A program made the translations under genes and the position numbers. Below are positions 33,470-41,741 of a stretch of DNA of 64,000 nucleotides, piece by piece (within the stretch, counting starts at the first letter, position 1; each line of letters opens with the position of its first letter). This stretch comes from DAOTTX01 sp034437515 (lineage in GTDB: Bacteria > Chloroflexota > Anaerolineae > Aggregatilineales > Phototrophicaceae): NCBI GenBank assembly GCA_034437515.1, contig DAOTTX010000158.1, positions 30,058-94,057 on the forward strand, given 5' to 3'. The notes below the pieces were generated by a model, which was not told the DNA's origin, made no database searches, and saw nothing but the letters and a program-made list of their open reading frames with translations.

Positions 33470-33610
33470 GTAACATGGTGTGAATTGCAGATCGACCATC
33501 GTGATTTATGCTGTTAAGCGATCTACTACCGAACACCGACATGTTTGGTGTAGTGACCTTAGTTACTACAGGCCCGTGCTTCTAAACTGGTGTGAGGGAG
33601 CGGGCTTTTT
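33470..33610 (+). ncRNA. Candidate small RNA of about 140 nt
   Basis: It is bounded by the promoter at 33435-33463 and the terminator at 33572-33610. An internal hairpin GTAGTGAC (33550-33557) with GTTACTAC (33562-33569), loop CTTA, has one G-U pair. A competing hairpin ACACCGA/TTTGGTGT shares two bases with it. No known RNA family (6S, tmRNA, SRP, RNase P) was recognised. Its 5' region runs divergently from the primase-like gene, so it might regulate replication. A 14-residue open frame at 33541-33585 lacks a ribosome site. Confidence 0.35.
33572..33610 (+). terminator. Intrinsic terminator of the candidate small RNA
   Basis: GCCCG (33572-33576) pairs with CGGGC (33601-33605), enclosing 24 bases, and is followed directly by TTTTTCTTTT. 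The stem is short and the loop long, but the T tract is strong. Confidence 0.55.
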
Positions 33611-33868
33611 CTTTTCCCAATCTTACCAATCTTAGTTGAAAAAGCGTGCATTCTCAATCAGCTGAAACATCAGGTACAGTGTTAATGCGATTGCTACCAG
33701 GTCACTAGCGACATCTTCCTTTGAGCCATAAAAACAAGTGACGAAATGATAAGCGACCCCGCATTTTAGTCCCACGATGCCCTAGTAAACCTTGAAGAAG
33801 TGTGTTATACTTTTGACATCGAATGGTATTTGTCGAATATGGGCGGGTTTCCTATATCGACTCTATCG

Positions 33869-33908
33869 CAGGTGGGTGATTTGTGGCACTCACCTGTTTC
33901 TTTTTTCT
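33869..33908 (+). terminator. Second rightward intrinsic terminator in the gene-free gap
   Basis: CAGGTGGGTG (33869-33878) pairs over 10 bp (one G-U) with CACTCACCTG (33887-33896), followed by TTTCTTTTTT. It is oriented rightward with no protein gene upstream. An extended -10 TGTTATACT at 33803-33811 could start an ~85-nt RNA ending here. The rest of the gap 33611-33943 shows no coding frame. Confidence 0.7.
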
Positions 33909-33943
33909 GTCATCAGTATACACTAAAACACAGAAATTAACAA

Positions 33944-35428
33944 CTATTTAAGTTGAACCCCTTCTGCCTTCCGATTTATCCACCGAATTTGATACAAATT
34001 CCACAATGCAAATCCCCCAAAAGACAACGCATAAGTAAGCATATATGGGATAAAACCTGGTGCATAAACACACGCCAAAAACAGGCCAACCAGCGCATAT
34101 CCAGTCAAGAAAAGCTCACCGATTGTGATGCGATCTGTGTTAAACCGTTGTAAATCAAGGGTCTGTTTGCGATGGGTCAGGTGAAATTTTGGTGTGCGCT
34201 TAAAGGTTTGCGTATGCGCCGGTTGGAATAACCCGGCAAGCACCGCCTGTGAATTACTCAGTACGATGGCGACTGCCGCCATAAACTGAACCGGAAAGTA
34301 CAGTAGCCGCTTACGCCAGTCGTCATACAATTCAAACTGACCCAGTGCGATCACTAACGGTGGAATGATCCCGACGAGCGCAAAGGCCGTCAAATTGGGC
34401 AGGTGATAAAAATGGTTCGCCCCGATAAGCAATGGGGTGAGTAAGAACATCGCGAGAATAACCGGCTGCACGGCATACTGCGCGAGATGTACCAGACCCA
34501 TGAGCTTTTCCAGCGGTGAACATCGATTGCAGGTGAGCAGGGTAAATAAGTGACGCCGTAAACACTGTGTAGAACCCGTTGCCCAGCGTGCTTGCTGTGT
34601 TTTATAGGATTGCACCAGCGGTGTTAGCTCACCAGGAACCGCGACATCAACAAGGTACAAGAAATCCCATCCAAGCATATACACCCGATAAGAAAGATCG
34701 AGGTCTTCGGTCAAGGTTGCGGCAGACCATCCACCTGCATCTTCAATAGCTTCTACGCGCCAGATTCCCCCCGTGCCGTTCATCGACATCGGAAGTTTGC
34801 CTCGGTTTCGTGCCACTTGTTCGACACCAAAATGTGCGTCGATGTTGAGCGCCTGGGCGCGAGTTAACCAGTTGTAGTCTACGTTGAGATGACTCCATCG
34901 TGTCTGGACTAATGCGAGGTGAGGGTTGTCGCTGAAGTAAGGCATCGTGCATCGTAAAAAATCTGCTTGAGGCACAAAATCTGCATCGAAGATTGCAACA
35001 CAATCTGTGCGAACACGCTGTAAACCATAAGCCAGCGCACCCGCTTTGTAGCCATCGCGTGTTGACCGGTGCAAATGAACAATATTGTGAAATCCTTCAC
35101 TTTTCAACTGATGCAGCTTTGCTCTGATGTAATAGGTGGTATAATCCGTCGAGTCATCGATTATCTGTATGCATAGTTTGTCTGCCGGATAGTCGAGCCG
35201 GGCACAGGCTTCTAGTAGACGATCCACGACGTGAGGTTCGTTGTAGATTGGCAGTTGGACTGTCACCGAGAGCAGATGGTTGTCAACGATATGGGGTTGC
35301 TGGGGGTGCTGATGACGTTTGCGGACGTAGATTATCACCAGCACACCGAATGTGCTGACGAAAGCGATCAAGAGAAGGCTTCCCACCAAATAGAGCGCGG
35401 CTGCAATTTGTAAAATAACGCCAATCAA
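33944..35428 (-). CDS. Membrane glycosyltransferase family 2 (cellulose/mannan synthase-like)
   Basis: This 494-residue processive-type GT2 has an N-terminal membrane helix (1-32), then the catalytic domain: VTVQLPIYNEPHVVDRLLEA, CIQIIDDSTD, AIFDADFVPQ (DxD), NGTGGIWRVEAIEDAGGW, TLTEDLDLSYR (general-base TED) and QSYKTQQARWATG (QxxRW). Four or five C-terminal helices follow. The spacing fits glucomannan/beta-mannan synthase-like or ceramide glucosyltransferase-related polymerases. It uses an NDP-sugar at the inner membrane; the polymer is unknown. The start is TTG with AAGGT upstream. It stands alone, with no PilZ domain or BcsB partner nearby. Confidence 0.88.
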   Translation of the reverse strand: MIGVILQIAAALYLVGSLLLIAFVSTFGVLVIIYVRKRHQHPQQPHIVDNHLLSVTVQLPIYNEPHVVDRLLEACARLDYPADKLCIQIIDDSTDYTTYYIRAKLHQLKSEGFHNIVHLHRSTRDGYKAGALAYGLQRVRTDCVAIFDADFVPQADFLRCTMPYFSDNPHLALVQTRWSHLNVDYNWLTRAQALNIDAHFGVEQVARNRGKLPMSMNGTGGIWRVEAIEDAGGWSAATLTEDLDLSYRVYMLGWDFLYLVDVAVPGELTPLVQSYKTQQARWATGSTQCLRRHLFTLLTCNRCSPLEKLMGLVHLAQYAVQPVILAMFLLTPLLIGANHFYHLPNLTAFALVGIIPPLVIALGQFELYDDWRKRLLYFPVQFMAAVAIVLSNSQAVLAGLFQPAHTQTFKRTPKFHLTHRKQTLDLQRFNTDRITIGELFLTGYALVGLFLACVYAPGFIPYMLTYALSFGGFALWNLYQIRWINRKAEGVQLK

Positions 35429-35542
35429 GCAGTAGACCTTAGATACTTAACAATCCAGCGCTTGATTATATCGGGACACAGGCAAATTGTAATGACCGAT
35501 GTATCATAGAAAAAACAATCATTTTCTGAAAAGGACTTCTTT

Positions 35543-36544
35543 ATGGACATTGGAATTATCGGACTCGGCGTCTATGTGCCGGAAAAAATAGAAGTCGCCG
35601 CAGATCTTGTCGAACCGACGGGCATTCCTGAAAATGTCCTGCGGGAAAAGATGGGAATCAACCAACGTCACATCGCCGATGATACAGATACGATCAGTAC
35701 GATGGCATCGGAAGCGGCAAAACGGGCTATCGAACAGGCCAATATCGACCCTGCACAGATCAAGTTAGTGATTTCGCACGGCAGCGAACATAAAGATCAT
35801 GTTGTGTGGAACGCAGCGGGGAAGATCCAGCATAATGTAGGGGCGGTGAACGCTTACGGCTTCGAGGTCTATGCGCTGTGTGCGGGTGCGCCGATTGCGC
35901 TCAACGTCGCACGTGGGATGATGTTGGCTGACCCGGACTTAGATTATGTGTTGCTCGCTGCCGCCAGCCGAGAGAATGACATCGTCAACTTACAGAACGA
36001 GCGCACACGCTTTATGTTCAATTTTGGCGCTGGTGCTTCCGCGCTGGTGTTGCAACGTGACGCGCAGAAAAATCTCGTACTGGGTGCTTCCGCGCTGATG
36101 GATGGCGCACTTAGTGAAACCGTCGTACTGACCGAAGAAGCCATCGGTGCAGGTGAACCGCCAGTTGTTGGCGACTTACACGGACGGCTCGATGTGACCG
36201 ATCCGCAGCTCATGTCAGATCGACTTGGTACGTCTTCGCTGCCGAACTTCATCCGTGTGATGCGTGAAGCAGTCGAGAAGAGTGGCTACACACTCGATGA
36301 TGTTGATTTCCTCGGCATCACGCATATGAAGCGGTCGTTTTATCTGCAAATCCTTAGCGAACTCGGTTTGACAGAAGACCAATCGGTCTACCTCGAAGAC
36401 TACGGACATATTCAAAGTGTTGATCAAGGGATTGCAATCCAGCTTGGTCTGGAACAGGGCAAAATCAAAGACGGTGATCTGCTGCTACTGGTTGGTGCAG
36501 GCGTGGGCTATACATGGAGCGCGGTCGCTGTACGCTGGGGTTAA
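35543..36544 (+). CDS. 3-oxoacyl-ACP synthase III family protein (thiolase fold)
   Basis: This 333-residue FabH/HMG-CoA-synthase-like condensing enzyme has the nucleophile Cys113 in FEVYALCAGAP, His261 in FLGITHMKRSF and the glycine-rich end LLLLVGAGVGYTWSA. The usual third residue, Asn in G-N-x-S, is replaced by His289 (YGHIQS). The H-H arrangement makes it a divergent member that may not be the housekeeping fatty-acid initiator. It would join an acyl-CoA to a malonyl or other acceptor thioester, or transfer an acyl group. AAAAGGA precedes the ATG. Acyl-CoA ligase genes lie downstream. Confidence 0.82.
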   Translation: MDIGIIGLGVYVPEKIEVAADLVEPTGIPENVLREKMGINQRHIADDTDTISTMASEAAKRAIEQANIDPAQIKLVISHGSEHKDHVVWNAAGKIQHNVGAVNAYGFEVYALCAGAPIALNVARGMMLADPDLDYVLLAAASRENDIVNLQNERTRFMFNFGAGASALVLQRDAQKNLVLGASALMDGALSETVVLTEEAIGAGEPPVVGDLHGRLDVTDPQLMSDRLGTSSLPNFIRVMREAVEKSGYTLDDVDFLGITHMKRSFYLQILSELGLTEDQSVYLEDYGHIQSVDQGIAIQLGLEQGKIKDGDLLLLVGAGVGYTWSAVAVRWG

Positions 36545-36616
36545 TCTCCGACTGATATAGGGATCATGACCGCCCGATACAATAACTTATACTGACAATA
36601 ATCGGAAAGGGCGCGT

Positions 36617-37255
36617 ATGTCATCACCAGCACAGGAAGCAAAGCACAAAAAAGTCTTGTCACTGGCAAGTGGCATCATCGGCCTTCTCAGTTGTTTGGTC
36701 GTCGTTCTCGCAGACATCACCGGAATTATCGTCAATGATGGGTACAATCCAATTAGCGAGACGATTAGCGACCTGGCAGTAGGTGGGCAAAGCTATATTT
36801 TGGACTATGGTTTATATGCATTTGGCATCGGTGTCATGGCCTGCGCTCTAGGCTTATTGACGTGGAACCTGGGCGGTCGTCGTTGGAAGCTGAGTGCTGG
36901 ATTATTGATTTTGCTTGCTATTGACATCATCGTCATTGCTGCGAGAAACGAATACGGCGATGGTAATCCTGGCGGAACAGAGATTCACGTCTACCTGGTC
37001 TACATCTTTGGTATTCTTTTTACGATTATCACCGCATTACTGGGTTATGATTTCGAGCGCATCAGTCCATTTTGGAAAGTGTTTAGCTTTGCAATCGCGG
37101 TGGCCTGGATCATACTTGCGCCGTTGTTCTTCTTCGCGCCGGATAACTGGGACGGTGCCTTTGAGCAATTCGTCGGTCTGGTGATGAGCGCCGGGGTGGT
37201 TGCGATTTCGTGGTTGTTGTTGCGCCGAGGGTTAGGAGACGAGAGGCTGCCATGA
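36617..37255 (+). CDS. DUF998 family membrane protein
   Basis: This 212-residue integral membrane protein has about six helices. The DUF998 hallmark YNPISETISDLAVGGQSY follows the first helix. A charged loop (ARNEYGDGNPGGTEIHVYLV) between helices contains the His typical of the family. The function is unknown; family members are often placed beside lipid or signalling genes. Its stop overlaps the next start (ATGA), so it is co-translated with the methyltransferase-like protein. Confidence 0.85.
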   Translation: MSSPAQEAKHKKVLSLASGIIGLLSCLVVVLADITGIIVNDGYNPISETISDLAVGGQSYILDYGLYAFGIGVMACALGLLTWNLGGRRWKLSAGLLILLAIDIIVIAARNEYGDGNPGGTEIHVYLVYIFGILFTIITALLGYDFERISPFWKVFSFAIAVAWIILAPLFFFAPDNWDGAFEQFVGLVMSAGVVAISWLLLRRGLGDERLP

Positions 37256-37707
37256 ATAAAGCACAGAGACTACTTGCTCTCCAGATTGGATTGTTCATCA
37301 CTTTGAGCTTATCATTAGTAATCTTTCCCTCGGAACAGAATACCATTTTGCGCGTAATCGGGTTACTGCTGGCGATTTTTGGCGGCGTAATCGGGTTGCT
37401 GGCGATCCGGCAGCATAAGTATGGCCTCAACGCGGTACCGACTCCGCGTGACTCAGCGCCACTGATTACAGCCGGGTTATATGCACAGATCCGTCATCCG
37501 ATTTATACCGGCGTGCTGCTGGCGGCGTTCGGGCTGGCGGTGTTTCACGGACATCTGGTGCCGTTGCTGATCGCATTTGCATTTGTGCCCTTTTTCACAT
37601 ATAAATCAAGATACGAGGAAAAATTGTTACGTCAGGTCTACCCGGAGTACACACATTACATGACCTACACCGGGCGCTTCTGGCCACCAGGGAAAATAGA
37701 GTTATAG
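37252..37707 (+). CDS. Isoprenylcysteine carboxyl methyltransferase (ICMT)/PEMT-like membrane protein
   Basis: This is 151 residues from ATG 37252, which overlaps the DUF998 stop and follows GAGAGG; the longer frame from 37210 is unlikely. Four helices surround the signature GLYAQIRHPIYTGVLLAAFG (R-H-P-x-Y-x-G), and the C-terminal YEEKLLRQVYPEYTHYMTYTGRFWP is the S-adenosylmethionine-side motif of bacterial ICMT/NnrU/PEMT-like proteins. Probably a membrane methyltransferase acting on a lipid or small lipophilic substrate. Confidence 0.85.
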   Translation: MNKAQRLLALQIGLFITLSLSLVIFPSEQNTILRVIGLLLAIFGGVIGLLAIRQHKYGLNAVPTPRDSAPLITAGLYAQIRHPIYTGVLLAAFGLAVFHGHLVPLLIAFAFVPFFTYKSRYEEKLLRQVYPEYTHYMTYTGRFWPPGKIEL

Positions 37708-37718
37708 AGGCATGTTTT

Positions 37719-39257
37719 ATGGAGCCACAAAAGTCTTTTTACGTGACCGACTTTTTAAGCAAACGCGCTGACCTCTCGCCGGATCGAACGGCGCTGAGTT
37801 GTACCATCACCGGACGAGAGATCACCTATGCTGAATGGAACGCGCAGGTCATCCAGACCGCAAACTTCCTCCATGCGCTGGGTGTGGGCAAAGGCGACCG
37901 TGTCGCGGTCTATGCAACCAACAGCGTTGAATACATGGATGTGTGGATGGCCTGTGGCAAGATCGGCGCGATTTTGCAAAACCTCAACTGGCGGCTGACC
38001 GCACACGAATTGGAACAACTCATCGTTGATGCCGCGCCGGTCGTGTTGGTCTACTCGGATGATTTCGCCGAGCAAGTCCGACAGTTGCGGCCTAAACTCG
38101 ATAGTGTGCGGCAATATGTCGCTTTCGATACGCCGATCCACGAAGGCGATAAACCTTTCAGTTCCCGCGATGACCAACATTCCGATCATCTACACACACG
38201 CCCGGCACTGCACCCTGATGATCCCTGGGTGATCTGTTATACGGGCGGGACGACGGGGTTGCCGAAGGGGGCAATCCTCACGCACGGCAACATGACCTGG
38301 AACAGCGTCAATACGATCACGAGCTGGGGGTTGGATCAAGACGATGTGGCAATACTAAACGCGCCGTTGTTTCATACGGGTGGGTTGAATGTGTTTACGC
38401 TACCGTTGATCCATACCGGCGGGCGCAGCATCGTGTGTAAGACATTCGACGCGGTGCAGGTTTTTGATCTGATCGAAGATGGTGGTGTGACCGTATTCTT
38501 CGGTGTGCCGACCATGTTCGTGATGATGCAGCAGCACGACCGCTGGGACACTGCCGATTTTTCCGGTCTGAAGTTAATCATCAGTGGCGGTGCGCCGTGT
38601 CCACTGCCGGTATTCAAAAAGTTCTGGGCGCGGGGTGTTGATTTCAAAACCGGCTATGGCCTTACGGAAGCCGGGCCGAATACCTTCTGGTTGCCACCCG
38701 CTGATGTGCATCGTAAGCCGGGGGCGGTCGGCAAGCCTTTGATGCACATTGACGTGAGCGTGGTCAACGCGCAGGGGATTGAATGTCTGCCAAACACAGC
38801 CGGTGAACTGTTGATCCGAGGGCCGCACGTCACACCCGGTTATTGGAACAATCCCGACGCAACCCGTAAGGCGATTGTCGATGGTTGGCTGCACACCGGC
38901 GACCTCGCAATTAAAGACGATGAGGGCTACTACAGCATCGTCGGGCGGGTGAAGAACATGATAATCAGTGGTGGTGAGAACATCTATCCGGCGGAAATCG
39001 AGAGTGTGATGCACGCCCATGACGCCGTTTCCGAGGCGGCGCTGATCGGTGTGCCAGATGAAAAATGGGGCGAGGTGGGTATGGCGGTCGTCGCGCTCAA
39101 GCCAGGCCAGCAACTCGATTCTGCATCGCTACTTGACTTCATGCGGGAACGACTGGCGAAGTATAAACTACCCAGGTCGGTTGTCTTTGTTGATGAACTA
39201 CCCAAGACCGGCCCCGGCAAGATTGACAAAAAATTACTTATCCAGCAGCATAGCTAA
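37719..39257 (+). CDS. Acyl-CoA synthetase (AMP-binding, FadD/long-chain type)
   Basis: This 512-residue ANL-superfamily enzyme has the P-loop-like VICYTGGTTGLPKGAILTH, then GYGLTEAGPN (A5), GWLHTGDLAIKDDEGYYSIVGRVKNMI (A7/A8) and the catalytic Lys near the end in PKTGPGKIDKKLL. It activates a carboxylic acid to acyl-AMP and then acyl-CoA. The protein at 41742-43307 has the same architecture, so the cluster has two ligases. GAGG precedes the ATG. It ends 27 bp before the hydrolase gene. Confidence 0.92.
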   Translation: MEPQKSFYVTDFLSKRADLSPDRTALSCTITGREITYAEWNAQVIQTANFLHALGVGKGDRVAVYATNSVEYMDVWMACGKIGAILQNLNWRLTAHELEQLIVDAAPVVLVYSDDFAEQVRQLRPKLDSVRQYVAFDTPIHEGDKPFSSRDDQHSDHLHTRPALHPDDPWVICYTGGTTGLPKGAILTHGNMTWNSVNTITSWGLDQDDVAILNAPLFHTGGLNVFTLPLIHTGGRSIVCKTFDAVQVFDLIEDGGVTVFFGVPTMFVMMQQHDRWDTADFSGLKLIISGGAPCPLPVFKKFWARGVDFKTGYGLTEAGPNTFWLPPADVHRKPGAVGKPLMHIDVSVVNAQGIECLPNTAGELLIRGPHVTPGYWNNPDATRKAIVDGWLHTGDLAIKDDEGYYSIVGRVKNMIISGGENIYPAEIESVMHAHDAVSEAALIGVPDEKWGEVGMAVVALKPGQQLDSASLLDFMRERLAKYKLPRSVVFVDELPKTGPGKIDKKLLIQQHS

Positions 39258-39284
39258 AAACAAATTACGAAAGTGGGAAAAATA

Positions 39285-40343
39285 ATGACTGTTCCAACAC
39301 TTGAAGGTATTACAGCGAAGACGATTGAAAGTGACCGGCTACGCACCCGTGTATTATTCAGCGGTGATGACGACGGGACGCCCGTGCTGTTTATTCACGG
39401 CAACGCATCCTCGGCGACGTTCTGGGAAGAGATTATGCTCGGCTTGCCGGAAGGCTTCCGGGGCATCGCGCACGATCAACGCGGCTACGGTGACGCCGAC
39501 ATCGAAAAGAAGATCGACGCAAGGCGCGGTATGGGCGACCTTGCCGACGACGCAATGATGCTATTAGACGCGCTGAACATTGACAAAGCACATCTAGTGG
39601 GGCATTCGATGGGCGGCTCGGTGATCTGGCGCATCATGGCGGATTACCCGGAACGCATCCTTTCGGTGACGCAGGTTTGCCCCGGTTCGCCGTATGGTTT
39701 CGGCGGGACGAAGGGCAATGACGGTGAGATTTGCTTCGCTGACGGTGCGGGTTCAGGTGCGGGGATCGTCAATAAAGAATTTGCCGAAGCCATTGCCAAC
39801 GATGACCGCAGTGATGGGCCACAATCACCGCGCACGGTGATGAATATGTTCTACTGGAAGTCACCGTTTAAGCCGGAGCGTGAGGAAGATCTGTTATCCT
39901 CGCTGCTTTCGACGCATATCGGTGATAAAGACTATCCCGGTGATACAGTGCTATCGTCGAATTGGCCCGGCACCGCACCCGGCGAATGGGGCCAGGCCAA
40001 CGCGCTTTCTCCGGTATACATCGAGGACGTGGACAAGCTCTATGCAATTGATCCGAAACCTGATGTGTTGTGGGTGCGCGGCAGCCAGGACCAGATCGTC
40101 AGCGATACGTCGATGTTTGATTTAGGCACGTTGGGGGCGGCGGGGATGGTTCCCGGCTGGCCCGGTGAGGATGTATTTCCCTCACAGCCGATGGTGAGCC
40201 AGACGCGCACGGTGTTGGAACGCTATCAAGCCGCCGGAGGTAGCTTCCGTGAGGAAGTGATCGAGGATACCGGGCATTCGCCCTACATCGAAAAGCCAGA
40301 AGCGTTCAATCGGTTGTTCCATGTGCATCTGAAGGCGGATTAG
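39285..40343 (+). CDS. Alpha/beta hydrolase
   Basis: This 352-residue alpha/beta hydrolase has VLFIHGNASSATFWEEI (oxyanion loop), AHDQRGYG, the nucleophile elbow LVGHSMGGSVIW, a candidate acid in VRGSQDQIVSD and the catalytic His in DTGHSPYIEKPEAF. An insertion of ~100 residues after the elbow (170-270) forms an enlarged lid. ATG 39285 has GTGGGA upstream; a GTG four codons earlier is a weaker alternative. It follows the acyl-CoA ligase in the same direction. Substrate unknown. Confidence 0.88.
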   Translation: MTVPTLEGITAKTIESDRLRTRVLFSGDDDGTPVLFIHGNASSATFWEEIMLGLPEGFRGIAHDQRGYGDADIEKKIDARRGMGDLADDAMMLLDALNIDKAHLVGHSMGGSVIWRIMADYPERILSVTQVCPGSPYGFGGTKGNDGEICFADGAGSGAGIVNKEFAEAIANDDRSDGPQSPRTVMNMFYWKSPFKPEREEDLLSSLLSTHIGDKDYPGDTVLSSNWPGTAPGEWGQANALSPVYIEDVDKLYAIDPKPDVLWVRGSQDQIVSDTSMFDLGTLGAAGMVPGWPGEDVFPSQPMVSQTRTVLERYQAAGGSFREEVIEDTGHSPYIEKPEAFNRLFHVHLKAD

Positions 40344-40377
40344 CTTTTAGTCATCCGCTTGCAGCGATCAGTTAAAA

Positions 40378-40408
40378 ATCAGAGGCAGCGATGGTTACTG
40401 CTTCTGAT
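40378..40408 (+). terminator. Probable terminator after the hydrolase gene
   Basis: ATCAGAGGCAG (40378-40388) pairs over 11 bp (one G-U) with CTGCTTCTGAT (40398-40408), followed by ATAATTTCTTCT, a broken T tract. It is 34 bp after the hydrolase stop. Confidence 0.55.
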
Positions 40409-40506
40409 ATAATTTCTTCTGGTCAATAAGACTCTATAAATCTTTCTCCTTGTCAGTTACTTCGCATACTCATGTCATGGCGGTTTGGCTCTAGAGGTAA
40501 GGACTC

Positions 40507-41121
40507 ATGACCGAACACAAAGCATTACTCCGACAATTGCAAGCCGATGATCCAGCGCAATCTATCGCGGCAGCGGAGGCGCTCGGTCGGCAGAAAAGCA
40601 TCGTTGCTGTCGAAGCACTGCTCGACCTGCTGCATCACGATGATATCGACGTCAAGCGGGCGGCGGTGGTGGCGTTGCGGCGCATCCGTGACGAACGGGC
40701 CTCAGTGCCGTTTATCTATCTGTTCAACGACGAAGACGATGCGGTGCGGCGGGGTGTGTCGGCATGGTTCATGGGGCTGCGCGGTGATCAGTCACATCTG
40801 GTTGAACCGCTATGCGAAGTCCTCACCGCCCCGGAGAGCCGAACCAGCACCCGTGAGTTCGCCGCGATGCTGTTAGGCAAATTTGGTGATGAACAAGCGC
40901 TCGATGCCTTGCATAATGCGCTGGAGACGTATCCAAAGTTGCGGCTGCGCATCACGCAGACCTTGCAGCGTACCGCTGACCCGCGCTCGGTGCCATACTT
41001 AGTCCCGTTGTTGGATGCAACTGGTGATCCACGACTGCCGAGAGCGGCGGCCAAAACGTTGAAAATGATCGGCACGCCAGCGGCTCTGGCGGCGGTCGAA
41101 GCGTGGCAACAGCGCGGATAA
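40507..41121 (+). CDS. HEAT-repeat domain protein
   Basis: This 204-residue all-helical protein is made of about five HEAT/PBS-lyase-type repeats. Examples are SIAAAEALGRQKSIVAVEAL, VKRAAVVALRRIRDERASVP, AVRRGVSAWFMGLRGDQSHL and TREFAAMLLGKFGDEQALDAL. Such scaffolds bind proteins or, in phycobilisome relatives, catalyse tetrapyrrole attachment, but no catalytic residue or partner is evident here. GTAAGGA precedes the ATG. It sits alone between a likely terminator and the Lrp gene. Confidence 0.85.
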   Translation: MTEHKALLRQLQADDPAQSIAAAEALGRQKSIVAVEALLDLLHHDDIDVKRAAVVALRRIRDERASVPFIYLFNDEDDAVRRGVSAWFMGLRGDQSHLVEPLCEVLTAPESRTSTREFAAMLLGKFGDEQALDALHNALETYPKLRLRITQTLQRTADPRSVPYLVPLLDATGDPRLPRAAAKTLKMIGTPAALAAVEAWQQRG

Positions 41122-41237
41122 TCTCCTGATATTCAAAAGAAATTAACTTATCCAGCGGGTGAAAGCATAGTTTCTTTTGCACCGCGTGGATTTTCCCCGT
41201 AACCCGATACAATGAACGAAAAATTAGAAAGATTATT

Positions 41238-41726
41238 ATGTCTGGCCCTTTATTGAGCGGTGGTTTCGATCAACTCGACCACACCATTCTCGAAGAATTA
41301 CAACAGAATGGACGAATCAGCGTGGCGGATCTCGCCCGTAAGATTCATCTTTCCCAACCGGCGGTGCATAACCGCATCAAACGGTTGGAGCGTGCCGGCA
41401 TCATCAGCCAGTACGTCGCACTGGTGGATCGTGAAGCCGCCGGGTTTGACTTAATGTGCTTTATCCGTGTGACCATCCAACCGCATACTCGTGAGCATTT
41501 CGCTTGTTGGGAGGAGTCGATAAAGACACTGGCTCCGGTGCTGGAATGTCATCACATGACCGGCGGTTGTGATCTGTTGTTGAAAGTCGTGATGCGTAAT
41601 CACAAAGCACTCGACGAATTTATCAGTGAGCATCTGATGTCGCTGCCCGGTGTGGAGCGCATCGAAACCAACGTGGTGTTGAATACACTGAAGGCGACCA
41701 CCGCTTTAACACTAGAAGAAAATTAA
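41238..41726 (+). CDS. Lrp/AsnC family transcriptional regulator
   Basis: The 162-residue regulator has an N-terminal winged helix-turn-helix (DHTILEELQQNGRISVADLA, then SQPAVHNRIKRLERAGIISQY) and a RAM/AsnC effector domain (MTGGCDLLLKVVMRNHKALD, then LPGVERIETNVVLNTLKAT). These regulators form octamers and sense amino acids or related small molecules. It is 15 bp before an acyl-CoA ligase gene and heads the ligase / MaoC / Liv transporter run, so it is the likely local regulator of that operon. Confidence 0.92.
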   Translation: MSGPLLSGGFDQLDHTILEELQQNGRISVADLARKIHLSQPAVHNRIKRLERAGIISQYVALVDREAAGFDLMCFIRVTIQPHTREHFACWEESIKTLAPVLECHHMTGGCDLLLKVVMRNHKALDEFISEHLMSLPGVERIETNVVLNTLKATTALTLEEN

Positions 41727-41741
41727 GAAGGCTGTGAACTT

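Noticed and set aside
33541..33585. 14-residue open frame as a leader peptide in the 33.5-kb gap
   Set aside because: There is no ribosome site, no regulatory codon run, and it overlaps both internal hairpins. Coincidence is as likely.
28835..33943. Canonical parS sites for ParB
   Set aside because: I scanned by eye for GTTTCACGTGAAAC-like palindromes around parAB and found none. A computed search with mismatches would be needed.
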